A stretch of 64,000 nt of DNA from Puffinus mauretanicus. Its lineage: Eukaryota; Chordata; Aves; Procellariiformes; Procellariidae. Of this stretch, positions 52,701 through 64,000 are shown piece by piece. The stretch is taken from positions 1,043,501 to 1,107,500 of the forward strand of contig JAJKFH010003075.1 in assembly GCA_023333565.1 (NCBI GenBank), given 5' to 3'. The position numbers and the translations under genes were made by a program. The notes beneath the pieces are model-generated. The model saw only the letters and a list, made by a program, of their open reading frames with translations. It was not told where the DNA came from and ran no database searches. The first letter of the stretch is position 1. Each line of letters starts with the position of its first letter.

Positions 52701-53374
52701 TATCCTCATGAAAGAAAGCACAGCTCGTATCTTCCCCAGCCACTCCCCCCCGCTGCAGAATACAGGACACTCAGTCCAAAAGTATTTTCAGTGCCTAAAT
52801 ATAACGCAGGCATTCACATAGCATAAATAGGAGAATCCTTCTGAAGGGCTATCTTCAAAACAACCTCCATTTCTAAGTAAGACGAAAGTTCAAAGTCATA
52901 TACTGGCATGTCAAATTCAGGATATCCTTGTAAGAATAATGAATTTATTGTTATTGTACCCAGCTATTTTTATAAAGTTTCTGGAAGCAAGAAACATGAA
53001 ATGTGCTTAAATGACTACTCATACACCTTCGTGTTTCTCTTCAGTCACAAGCCAAGAAGATTTGATGGAATACAGTCATATCCTTCTGGGATTTCATAAC
53101 ATCAGTTTTCATTGGCAACCATTGATTACATACCCCAAAATCAACATTTTTTCAGTCTTTTTTCTAAACTTCGATATATAAACTTGTCAGAGTAAAATAT
53201 AGCTGGCCCTTAAAACTACAGTTTATGCCAAAAATAATATGAAACTATTAGAATCACAAAGCCTAGAATTCAATTGGAAAAAGAATACTGCAAAATATAC
53301 AAGCATAAACATTACAATTATATCAAGAAAGAGTAAGGGAAAAAAAGCGGAGTTTTGAAGAAAAGCTAATACGT

Positions 53375-53425
53375 AAAAAACAAACAAAAACCCCAAACCA
53401 AACCAAAACAAACCAAACAACAAAC
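53375..53425 (+). repeat. (CAAA)/(CCAAA) low-complexity tract
   Basis: About 51 bases of CAAA, CCAAA and CAAAA units; only A and C throughout. Confidence 0.75.
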
Positions 53426-54139
53426 TCTCACAGATAGAGGACTGACAGCGAATCCCAAAAGGTCACAGAAAGAAAATCTAAAACACAGTCTAAGAATCCT
53501 GTTTCTTGTTGTGATCCTCCTACTCCATCAGGTGTTCTGGTAGAGGAAACCAATCGTCATTAATTTCCAAATAAAGTGTCACTGGGGTCCATTAAATGCC
53601 GTGCTATGAAAGGATTTGTTCCTCTTTCTAACCACGTTATCCCATCTGCACAACCAGCTCCTGCAGGACACAGCGTTAGCTGTTCACAGCTATCGAAAGC
53701 GGCAACCCAGCTGCACCATAAATACCCGGCAGTGAATTAAACGCTTAAAAGTGACAGGTATATTCAGTTCTTACTACAGCAAGTGTGTGCCAGCTTGGGA
53801 GATGTAGCATCCTGACACCAGCTACTCATGACAGAAGAATTTCAAAATCCTTCATTACTACCTCTAGACACTCAAGAAAACCAATCACTTTAACTGGCAG
53901 AGGGATGTATGCACTGGCACATACACCTCTTCTGACAGTGACACGGGCAGCACAAAGTCTTCTACCATGTTTTCCCAACTGACATTAAAATAAATTAATT
54001 AGTAGAGCCACAAGACCAAGTTCATATTGCAGGATCCTTCTTCAGGTCACTGGGCTAAACAATGTTTTGCCTGCTAGTAAGACTCAAATAGCACCCTCTC
54101 CTTACCATGAGGTATGAAAGTATTCAGCCTTACAGGAAG

Positions 54140-54186
54140 AAAAAAAAAAAACCCTTTTTTTCTTTTTTCTTTTTTTTTTTTTTTTT
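54140..54186. repeat. A12 followed by T-rich tract, potential A/T hairpin
   Basis: A12, then CCC, then T7, T6 and T17 blocks separated by single C or CT. The A and T blocks can pair as a simple hairpin; the whole is low-complexity sequence. Confidence 0.75.
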
Positions 54187-57100
54187 AGTTACAGCAAGTA
54201 TTTAGTTTGCAGAGGGGAAAACACCATCACTTTGTCTAGCATAAAGTGGAGAGAGAGTGGGGAGAAAAAAAAAGATTGGCAAAGATAAGCAAAGAACATA
54301 GAGAAAACATTTCTTCAGTGCAGATAGGAAAGGGCAAAAATCTTTCCAGCTGTTGGCCAATTTGTACAAATTTCAAAAGTGTTCTGAAGAAGTAGAACAG
54401 CGGGTGACATGAATCCCATGTAACATACATAATTTAGAAGACCAGACCCTTCTCCTAAACTCCTTTGCCTATTCAGTCCGCACTTTTTTTCCACTGCAGC
54501 CAAAGCTCATCTACTGTTTTTTGTTGTAGAGAGCTAGTAAAAAGCAACTCTAACTCATCTAACTTGTGTTCTAAACAAAAAAAAAGCACAAAAATCTGGG
54601 ACTTATACCACTGATCAAATACAAAGCTAGAAACCACCTCAACCCTAATTTATCTTTTAGCTCCTTCAGTACAGAGGTCCAACATAACTCCTCATTACCC
54701 ATTTTCAAGACTCAGGCTAATCCATTTCTGTGGGTTATTATTCAGAGAGCAGAAGAGAGCAATTATACCACTCCATGAAAATAAGTTCACATTAGCATAT
54801 TGCTATCAACTCCTGAAGGTTCACTTCCGTTCATCTAGTACCTCACAGAAGTGAGAATGATATATTTGTGTACAGATGTGAAAAATATCACAGTATTTTC
54901 AAAAAGCTAACAAGTGAAGTTAGATTGTTGATTCCATTCAAGAATCAAGACTGCCTGCCACCCTAGACGTCAAATAGCCTCCCAGTTTCTCACTTTGCTT
55001 TTCCTTGGAACAGTCTTTATGCATTTTAAGGAGTTCTAGAAAACAAAATTAACTACTTTTATAGCCAAGAAAAGTAATAATGTACTACATAATTTCCTAC
55101 CACTACTACCTGTGGAGTCTTAAGAAATTACAAACGCAAGACAAGATTGTCTGGGATCGTGAGAATTGAAGGGAGATGTTCAGGCATGAAGACCTACATT
55201 AAAGAATGGTCCACACAGTTGAGGAGGTTTGAATACCCTCTTTCAGCTGGAGAAACAAGACAGGAATGACATAAAAACTCTCAAGTGGTATTAAAATCAT
55301 GTGCCTTAGCAGTATCCCATATATAGTTAGCTCCCCTTCATAGGGTGGTACCCTGAATACTGCACAATGAAAACAGAGGAAGAGTCTGGCTATAGACATC
55401 AGTATAAACCTGCTTTTATAAGTATTGTTTTCCTTCTACAGAACAGAGAGTGAAATACGCCATGTAACATTTTATTCTCCTGTAAATGAAGAATACAGCA
55501 TGCAGACTTCCTGTAGTGGAACACACTTTTCTTTTCCATACGCAATTTACACTGCCAAGTTTAAACAGAGAAAAATATTGTATGTATCCATGGATATCTA
55601 ATTTTAGAAAGACAAACAGTTCTCCTGCTCCAGCAGCGGGGAAAGAGATGGTAAGAAACAAATAGTTACTACAAGTCATACGGAAAGGAACTATGACAGT
55701 ACATGACGTGCGCAGAAGGTAGTAAGGACTGAGTTGGGCAAGGGCCCATGAGGGAAACAAGGCTTCTGTGGGCTCTGCACCTGAAACAGACTGGCTACAG
55801 TCAGAGCCATCACGTCTTATTGCCAGCTTGATAAACTAATTTTTCTAAAATGGAAAAATTTTGAGAAGGATAATGCCTTTAGAGCCTTTGCAGCCATTTT
55901 CAAGCCCTATGCCGTGTTAGTAAGCACCAAGATTGGCATTATTATGACTCCATGAAAGGAACTGTAATGTCTGCGTGTAATTTATATGCATTTTTTCCCA
56001 AAGTCATTGTGGTTTTGGCTTACAGAATTTGGCCAGAAGTCTTCAGAAACTTAGCTGGGAGGTTTTCATATCTACAATCTGAAGCAGAGAGCATCTAGAC
56101 AGTTTTATTGCATGCAAACATACCTCCACCACATATTGTAGTTCTTGCAACCAAAAAGGAGTAAAACCCAGCATCTGAAATGTACTATGAACATCCCAAA
56201 GGTAATACAGACTGAAAAACAAAACAAAAAAATTGCAAGCGACAGTTGAAATTTGTTTCTTTTCTAAGAAAAAAGAAAGTCACATTTCTCAAAACAAATA
56301 CCTTGATATTAACATAGATGGTCTGGAACACTATAAGCAGCCAACAGGTCTGCTTGAGCAAGCAAACTAGCCAGTAAACATAGGAAGCTACTAGTAAAGA
56401 GTTTTCTGAAATTAAAAAGTAGCATTCTTTTCATTTTTAAAAAATAAGAACTGGCAACACAAAAGCTTTTGTGGAGAATGCATGTTCTGTTGACACAAAG
56501 CTACAGAAAACCATTGCAAGATGCACTGTTTCAAAGTATTTTGGATGCTAAGTGTAAATTCTTTCCTATTCTAACTGTAAAAACAAATCATGCATGCTTG
56601 AATTTTAAAGTTTATTTTCTATTTCAGTTTTAGGCAACATAATAAACATATTGAAACCTTAAAGGAAAATATTTATGTTCACTATAGGACACATTGTTTC
56701 TGTATTAAGAGGTCCCAGTAAACAACAAAGGCAAGCATCTAAAAAGAGAAAGTGGATAAAACCTGGTATGTTATGGGTTCTGGAGCAGGAGGACAGACTC
56801 TCCTTACAAACAGAGTATCAGTGCTGGAAAACTGGTGCCAAAACTAAGATATGAAAAGGCCCTTACATTTATCTTAAGAAGCTGTTAAAGGTAGTAGTGC
56901 TCTCCTTAATAAAAGTCACTAGTCTCCGCTACTAGAAAAATTTATTCTTGTCAACAGAATACAGTTCCTCAGAATTACAAACTGTCTAATTAGCAACTGA
57001 GTTAGCTAGTTTCAATTATGAACAAGCTTTATAATTTAGATATACCTTCAGGTAGTATTACGCAATTTATAAAACACTTTCATTCTTTAAATATACTCTT

Positions 57101-60100
57101 AACTAGATCCATGAAAACAAGAATTGCTATCTCACCTTCAGAACTGAAGATTGCCTTGCATTTCTGATCTCTTGTCCAGAATCAGAAGACAAAAGTTTAC
57201 CAGTCCTCAAGGCATGCTGAATCCTATTTAAACTTTCTAGGTCACCTGGACTTGAAAATTATGTTTATTTTCCTTCCTCAGCTCTTGCATATAGAAACTC
57301 CCACAGGATTGTACCAATCACAAATATTTATCATAAGAAATCAAATTAGAAATCTTGGGATGATCTTAAATGCTTGTTTATATTTGTTGACAATATCATT
57401 AACAAGGCAAAAGCATCTAATCCAGAAGGACAGAGAAAGGAAAAATAATTGGGTTATCATGATATCAAAAGTATGACAAGGCTCATGACTTTTTAAGGAT
57501 GGACACTGAAAATTATTATCCAACCTGAGAAGTTGCTAACGTTCAATCCCAAGAGATATATACCCTGTTCTTAAGTTTGGTAAAATATTGGTCAGAGATG
57601 CACCTATTGTTCAATGTGATTTGCAGTTTAATTATCTCTGTTAGTAAAAACATTAAAGTATACACAACTAAAATAAATTTCATTTAAGTAGATGGTCTGA
57701 GGACAAAGTAACCACCCACGCCCACCAAAAAAACAAAAAGTTTGCAGAAAGTCCAACTGAAAAACAAAATAACAAAGCATTTTTAAAGGGCAGTTTTGAA
57801 ATTTGCTATAAAGTCTAGAAATAGCCACTGAACAATTACAATTATGAATTTAGCTTGCCAAATTACAACTGCATTGCGCAACTTCAGCGAGTTATGCTGG
57901 ATCCCATGCAGGGCACTAACACCCCATCTCAAAGTCCTACCAAGACCTTATAAATTACAGACCAGCTGATCTCCTTCCTCTAACTCTCTATGTGGTTCTT
58001 TGTTAGTGCCTGGCTCAATTTTGTTTCCTTATTTTTCTCACACATGAGAACATTGGGATATTTTGACTACTTACAGTGTTCAAAATGTTTTTGAACGAAA
58101 ACAGCCAAAATAAAATTAATCAAGGGAAAATAATGATACATGACATTCATTTCCCTCTGTTAAAACCTTGCTTTTCAACCCAAATTTTATCTGCTAAAAG
58201 TTTACCAGCCAGATTTCCTCCCCCGGTTCCAGCCACTCAGGCACTGCAAAGTCACTGAACCTCTCTCCCAGCAGCCAGCCAAGAATTCCCTAATCTCCGA
58301 CCCATGCAGTGACCCAGGCTGGAGCGCCAGGCCAGAGGTGCCCTGACAATCAGGTAGCCCTCGCCTTCCACTGTCTGTGCTGAGCAAACCTCGACGCAAG
58401 TTCTTCTTTTCAAACACCACAACTCTAAAACAAACCAAACAAAGGCTCCTAAAAATCCCCGTATCAGGGAGCTGAAACATGTTCATGAACACACACAAAA
58501 AAAGTTAAACCAGATATAACGTTGCTCAGGAAGCCCAAACCCTGGTCATGAGCATGTCTCCAAGACCCGACAGCCAGAGTGGTTTGAAACACGATACAGT
58601 CTCTTTGATACAGCTCGCTAGTTCAGAAGTGGAGGGGCCATATCCTATTAAAAATAACAGGAAATTGACCACAGCAATAAATCTAACGCTTCGGCTGCTG
58701 CAATTTCTTCTCTTCCATGAGCAGTTGTTGGTGTGCAAAAACCATGCAACTTTTTCTTTTTAAAAAAGAAAACAAACAAGCAATTAAAAATCACTCCAAA
58801 ACTGGAGCTTCCACTTGGTAATAGCTTACATCAGCCAGTCACAGCCTTGGGAGACCTAGATCCCCGAGATCTTCTCCCTGTCATGCCAGGATATACTGTT
58901 ATATTTTGATGGTTTACTGCTGCCTCCGGGCAAAACCATGTCACTGAGAAAGTTAAGTCAGTGCACGATGACTGACAAGTCCCAAGGAATCTCATCAGAG
59001 GCTTTGGCACTTCTGACAGGACTTGTGTTACTCTTTTCATGCAATTTCTGCACCCAAGTGATCTCTCTGTCTCCTCTGATAGCGTTTTTCTCTTTATCTA
59101 CTGAAACAAATTAAGATCTGAGATGATGGCAGCTTCTTCTAATGGCTTACCAGCACTCAAAAGGGATTGCACCGGCAGTGTTATCTCCACAAATCCCACT
59201 AGAGGAGACACAGTTTCTGCTGGGCAGGAGAAAAAGGGATGGGGGGCAGGGAAGGGGTAGCCAAGCCTCTTCCTTGAATGGAATAAAATACATATGCCAA
59301 AGGATTTCATTCAACTGGCAGAGACTACACCGAGCTTTTTGCCAGCGTAACTGTGTCTATTGTGGGTACGATTCGTTTTCCCACTCCTAAAAGGCAGAGC
59401 TTTGCCAACAAAACTTTAAAGACTAAGACCAACAGTGTGGGTGTGGGGTTCGGTTTGTTTTCAGTACACACGAGTGAAGTTAACTATGGTCCAGTTTCCT
59501 GCCAAACTAATCCACACATCATATAACGCCAGTATTTTCTTTGTTTCTTATTCCGATTAGGTCCTACAAGCATTTCTGGAGCAGACTTTTCAGGCAGGCC
59601 ATCCTCCTCTGAAGCCATTTTATGTATTTTTTTTTTTAAATCCCAGTGTAAGATTCCAAAGGTTGGAAAAATATCAGGGACAAATGGTTCAATACAAAGG
59701 CCAGATATCTACTTTAAGAGCTAAAAGCACTTCTAAAACATGTATATTTTGCCTACATTTAGACAACCAGGACATGCTAGTTGTACGAGATATTTACAAT
59801 GGAAAGATCAAACCACTGCACCTACTAAAAAAAACCAACCACCAACAAAAAAACACTCTTCCAGCCCTAGAGACTTAAGAACCAAAAGCTGAACCTCCTT
59901 GCACGAGGACTAATTACAGCAGAGTAGTTACAACATGTTTGGAGATCACCTCACCTATGAGTATGTGCCAAAACCAGGGCTCAGTTCTCTCCTGCTACCC
60001 TGGAGGAAGGTGGGAGGGAAGTAACTTCCATTTTGGATCCTGCAGGACCCCAAGAACTATCTCCCTTTGGAAATATATGTAGGAAACCAAGTTGAAAGAT

Positions 60101-61022
60101 ATTCCTCTCCCTTGCATAGATTATTTTTGTAAAGCTTTTTCTTTGGCTGTAAAAGCTATGCTAGAGCTGGGACTGCTATGTGCATCTTCTCATTTCAGTC
60201 GCCTGATTTTGAATCTCAACCAGTTCCTGATCCCAAGCATGAGGAAGACACCACATATTTTTCAGAAGATCTGCCTCCAAGCGCAAAAGCTTGCTAGCCA
60301 AAAAGTTCCATTTCTTGACATTACTCCTGGATAGTCTCTTCTCTAGCATCAAAAGGCCTAATACAGAAGTCCACAAAGAGCATGGTGATCCCACTGGCAG
60401 GAAAACTATGTTACATCGGCAAAGGAATCATCATCAGGCCACCAAAATGACTTTCCACTAGCACATTAGAAGGGAGAGTTAGAGCTACGGAATTTCTTTA
60501 TGCTTGAGGGGTAACTCTTACCAACGGCAAGCCATCTGTTATACATTGTTTTATGTCTGCTTTGGGTTTTTTTCTCCGCAAAAAAAGGGAATGCACCATC
60601 AGAAATGTTATGGACCACCGGATTTGTTTCATATATTATCAAAGCTAAACATTCAAGCATTTTATGGAGATTAAGAGATTAGAGTCCAAGAGTTTTTATT
60701 CTTCAGTGTGCAAGGCTCTCTCTTTCAATCAAATTAAAAAGTGGAGTTCAAGGTATGTTGTTAATTCCTGAGGGGAAATGATACATAAGCCACATGCACA
60801 AAGAAGTTGGCTTGCATGCGGTTGTTTTTACAGCGTGGAATCTGTTTCAATCTATGTTTGTTTAACAAGATGCGAGTCGAACAATGGTAATTTACTAAAA
60901 GCTTGTGCACTAAGTACGTACAATATGAGAAACAATGGTCATAACTCCTTCCAAAGATACAAAAGCATCTACAAAACTACCAAAACATAAGCACTGCCCT
61001 GGATTAGTTGTGTCAAAAGCCC

Positions 61023-61101
61023 ACATTCCAAACAGCTTCATCATTTCAATAATCCATCTATAAACACTTTAACTAATTTTGGACTACTGTTTCACATTCC
61101 A
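61023..61101 (+). promoter_or_regulatory. Pair of TEAD-type sites (ACATTCCA)
   Basis: Two exact ACATTCCA octamers lie at 61023-61030 and 61094-61101, 71 bases apart in the same orientation. ACATTCCA is the consensus bound by TEAD factors, the DNA-binding partners of YAP, and PTPN14 has been described as both a YAP regulator and a YAP/TEAD-responsive gene. About two such octamers are expected by chance in 64 kb on both strands, so only their closeness is notable. Confidence 0.25.
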
Positions 61102-63307
61102 GCGAGTTATTGCTAGTGAATCCAGCACAAAATTTCACTATTTGTATTTTCATTGATTTTTTTTTTTAATCCATAGTATCATTACTGCTTGCTCAGATAC
61201 CTTTTGCAAGAGTAAATCTTGGCTTAAGTACAGTACTAGAAACACCAATCGTTTAAATAGCTATTTACTATTAAGCTCCTCAATCTATATTTAAGCACTT
61301 GACTAACCAGCTGCTTGTACAACTAATGGTCAGGGACAACACAGCTGCAGGAGGCGAAGCGGCATTCTGCCTTTCCAATAGGCCTGTTTGTCAATGCCCA
61401 GGCCCAACCTGCATTCTGCAGGATTACAACCATAATCGCATTTTGAAATGATTCAGTATTTACAACAGTTGCTTGAGGCTGACTAGATGATATTCTGTTC
61501 TCTCTTAAAAGCTGATATAGCTAAATGAAACTTTGCGATGAACAACCACCTCTGCCTCTAGCTATTGCATCAGATAGGTCAAAACTTCTTCAATTCCTAC
61601 CCCGTGTGTTCCCAACACACGTACATTACAGAACGTATCTCACCATGATTTATGCTAATATCTTACCTACTTAGTGTCTGTGCCAGAAGACTGAACTTTT
61701 CTTTGTCTTGCTGAACATGTGGACTGTAAAAAAATGTTGGTACAACATTTGCATTTTGCTCTTACAATCAGAGCCCGGATACAGCTTTAAGTCAAGATAG
61801 CGTGGAAACTTCTAAATGGGCAAGTCGCTTCATTAAAAAGGAATCAACCAGAAAACAACCAGGTGTAGCAATTCTCACAGAGGCTCATTATCATTAGAAA
61901 ACAATTAACAACAACAACGTTTAAAAAGTGAGTTAAAAATGTTGCTTGGCAACAACAAACACTTAATGCACAAACCTATTCCTGAGGACAACTGTGGGAG
62001 TTTTTGCAGACAGTTATATTGTAGTAAAGTCTGTAAACTAGGGGTGTTTACAGTGCACTTCTTACTGCCTTCAAAAATAAAGTGTTTCACATTTGAGATA
62101 CATTTGGTCTTAATCAACTGCGGCAATCAGTTAACCATCATTCAATCACACATACTTGGAGGGTGACTCATCAGATGTCAGGTGTTTAACCTGCATGTTC
62201 CTGAAGTAACCATCTAGCTGCTGACATTTTTTCCCTCCTGTCTCCAAAGCACTGTGCACAAATGATCACAATAGCGGAAAATTTGCATCAGAGGATTAAT
62301 ATAATTAGTTATCATGGTTAGGATTAATATCATTAGCAGAGATCTGCAATGCCATAACCACTCTGAATCTTGCAACAACCATGAGCTAAGCTGCAAGTTG
62401 TCTCTGCAAAGAAAATAATTAAGGGAATGGAATTTCCAAGACTATTTGGAAATCCCTTTTTTCTGGTAATGTTCTACTGCTCTGTTCTTCAGCCAGTACA
62501 ATGCAGGCACCATCATAATTCTATTTTTTTAAAAAATATAAATTCAGTAGTACTACCTATTTGAAGTAGATCTGTCATTTTAATTTAGCACATTTCAAAA
62601 AAGTAGCAAGTCATACACCTCATTGTTTTCCCCATTACTGGCAGGTGTCAATGTATTCAGCACTCATAGAGCATCTGGTTAGCAAGATGTGGCAGCCTTC
62701 AAGTTTTGGAATTCCTTTCAGCGCTTCTCTGAAAGAGAATTGTTTTGATCCCCAAGTTGGTCCAGATGGTACCTCAGAGTTGTCCAACTCATCCTTTTGA
62801 GACAGCTGCCACTATTGTACCAGAGGGGCAAGCAAACAGGCTTTTCAAAGCAAACCATCGCTACTGGAGATGATCTACCTAAGGAAGTTAATAACATCTA
62901 AATTCTCTAATAAGCACTGACAGGAGAGTTTTTGTAAATGAAAACTATTTCTCCAGAGTGTCAGACTAGAGCTTTGAAGTCTCATGCAGCTGTTGGGCTG
63001 GTAGCACCAGGCAACAGATTTCCTCAGAACTCTCTGAGTGCTGATCCTAAAATTGCAACAAACAGCCTATATGGTGGGCTTAGGCTGGAGAGCCTGATCC
63101 CACGGCTGGCAGAATGTCAGTGCTTGCATGGAAAAATCAACACACTGAAAACACTTAACAGCAACACAAGGAGGCAAGAAGAGCAATTCTCTAAAAGTAA
63201 ATCCTGAAGAAAAGACGATTCCCATTACTAAAGCACCTTGTGCAATGCCTCATGCGCCTAGCAGTCTTCTTCCTGTCCCACCAACTCAAGCCGGCCTCAA
63301 AAGCCAC

Positions 63308-63325
63308 AAAAAAAAAAAAAAAAAA
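63308..63325 (+). repeat. A18 homopolymer
   Basis: Eighteen consecutive A; similar A or T runs of 16-18 bases occur at 14249-14266, 24013-24030 and 36792-36807. Confidence 0.85.
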
Positions 63326-64000
63326 GCCCAGAAGCCCAGAATCTCTCTCTGTAGCAACATTTAAATACAGAAGGCACAGCAACACTGACAATCAATGCAC
63401 AAAGGAAAAAACAAGGGGAAAGTCAAGCAAGTTTCTTCCATTTTAGTAGTGCCTGTCATCTCCAGCAATGCTGCCATTACAATACTGTCCAGCCAAGCAA
63501 AGCCGAAGTCTTTCCTCTGGCTACTTTGCCTAAGCAATAACTTAATGCAATTCATCATGTAACCAAATAAATAAAATGCTTTTTTGATACTTCAATAGGA
63601 AAAAGTACATGTAGATGTACATGCAGAGGGATCCATTGATAACTGACAGCACTGCAGACTTAAGCCTGTCTTTATGCACCAAAAAAATTTACAAGTGTAT
63701 TATAAGGGTATCCTCAACCTCTTGCAAAATAATGCCAACTTTTCTGCAAACTGTATAAAAACCACAGACATTAAATGCACCAGAAGCACTGTATTTCTGC
63801 AAAACCCAGACAATTTAATATAAATATGCACATTTTACAAATAGGTGCAATTTTTAGCGGTTTAATATAGTGAGAAAAGAAATGCCAGTACACATCTCGA
63901 TCTCTACAATTTAATCCCTGTTACTTGCACTGAATTTTCATCTAGCCTGGACAGCTAGCAGAAATCGCATTTTGCAGCAACTAAACCAGTTTCAAAATGA

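Larger units (their letters stand above)
38963..64000 (-). other. PTPN14: PTPN14 intron upstream of the ATG exon (partial, at least 25 kb)
   Basis: This sequence is upstream of the acceptor at 38964-38963 and therefore inside the gene, assuming a leader exon above 64000 or an unrecognised one within. It contains a CR1 stub and MIR-like fragment side by side (40627-40870), a GC-rich CpG cluster (42841-43090), a 93-base pyrimidine tract (46977-47069), several A or T runs and a pair of TEAD-type sites (61023-61101). No protein-coding exon was recognised. A non-coding leader exon could be hidden here, because such exons cannot be seen without transcript evidence. Confidence 0.75.

Noticed and set aside
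3067..63325. Long A runs as tails of processed pseudogenes or SINEs
   Set aside because: No retroposed coding sequence or paired target-site duplications are visible next to them. CR1 and MIR copies do not have such tails, so they are called simple homopolymers.
1..64000. CRISPR arrays, tRNA or rRNA genes, endogenous viral genes, bacterial operons
   Set aside because: No regularly spaced repeats, no tRNA cloverleaf or rRNA segments, and no gag/pol/env-like frames were seen. The composition and repeats are those of vertebrate introns.

Overview
The window is eukaryotic, vertebrate DNA, most likely from a bird or another sauropsid. It has long AT-rich introns, GT-AG splice sites and homopolymer A/T runs. 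It also carries fragments of CR1 LINEs ending in the typical ATTCTATGA-type 3' octamer, and ancient MIR-like SINE pieces. There are no bacterial-style operons. The many short open reading frames on both strands are what is expected by chance in intronic DNA.

The only gene I can support is the 5' part of PTPN14, the FERM-domain non-receptor protein tyrosine phosphatase also called Pez, transcribed from the minus strand. Four exons are visible. The first (38637-38962) carries the end of the 5' leader and the ATG. The next three are 30691-30860, 4919-5016 and 2607-2674. Their phases join exactly (174 + 170 + 98 + 68 coding bases = 510, or 170 codons with no stop). The peptide is the PTPN14 N-terminus plus the first FERM lobe and the start of the second. 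The rest of the FERM domain, the PPxY-bearing linker and the phosphatase domain lie beyond the low-coordinate end. The 5'-most leader exon and promoter are either above position 64000 or not recognisable here.

Layout by region: 1-2606 is the intron after the fourth visible exon; 2675-4918 is a 2.2 kb intron; 5017-30690 is a 25.7 kb intron with two CR1 fragments and one MIR-like fragment; 30861-38636 is a 7.8 kb intron; 38963-64000 is at least 25 kb of intron upstream of the ATG exon, with a CR1 stub next to a MIR-like piece, a GC-rich CpG cluster and a 93-nt pure pyrimidine tract.

The points most worth following are a 25-codon upstream ORF in the leader with a better start context than the main ATG, a cluster of purine/G-rich tracts just downstream of one 5' splice site, a perfect 20-bp palindrome with a third half-copy, and a pair of exact TEAD-type sites in the first intron. 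I found no previously undescribed biological system: this is ordinary vertebrate gene and intron sequence with a few regulatory candidates.
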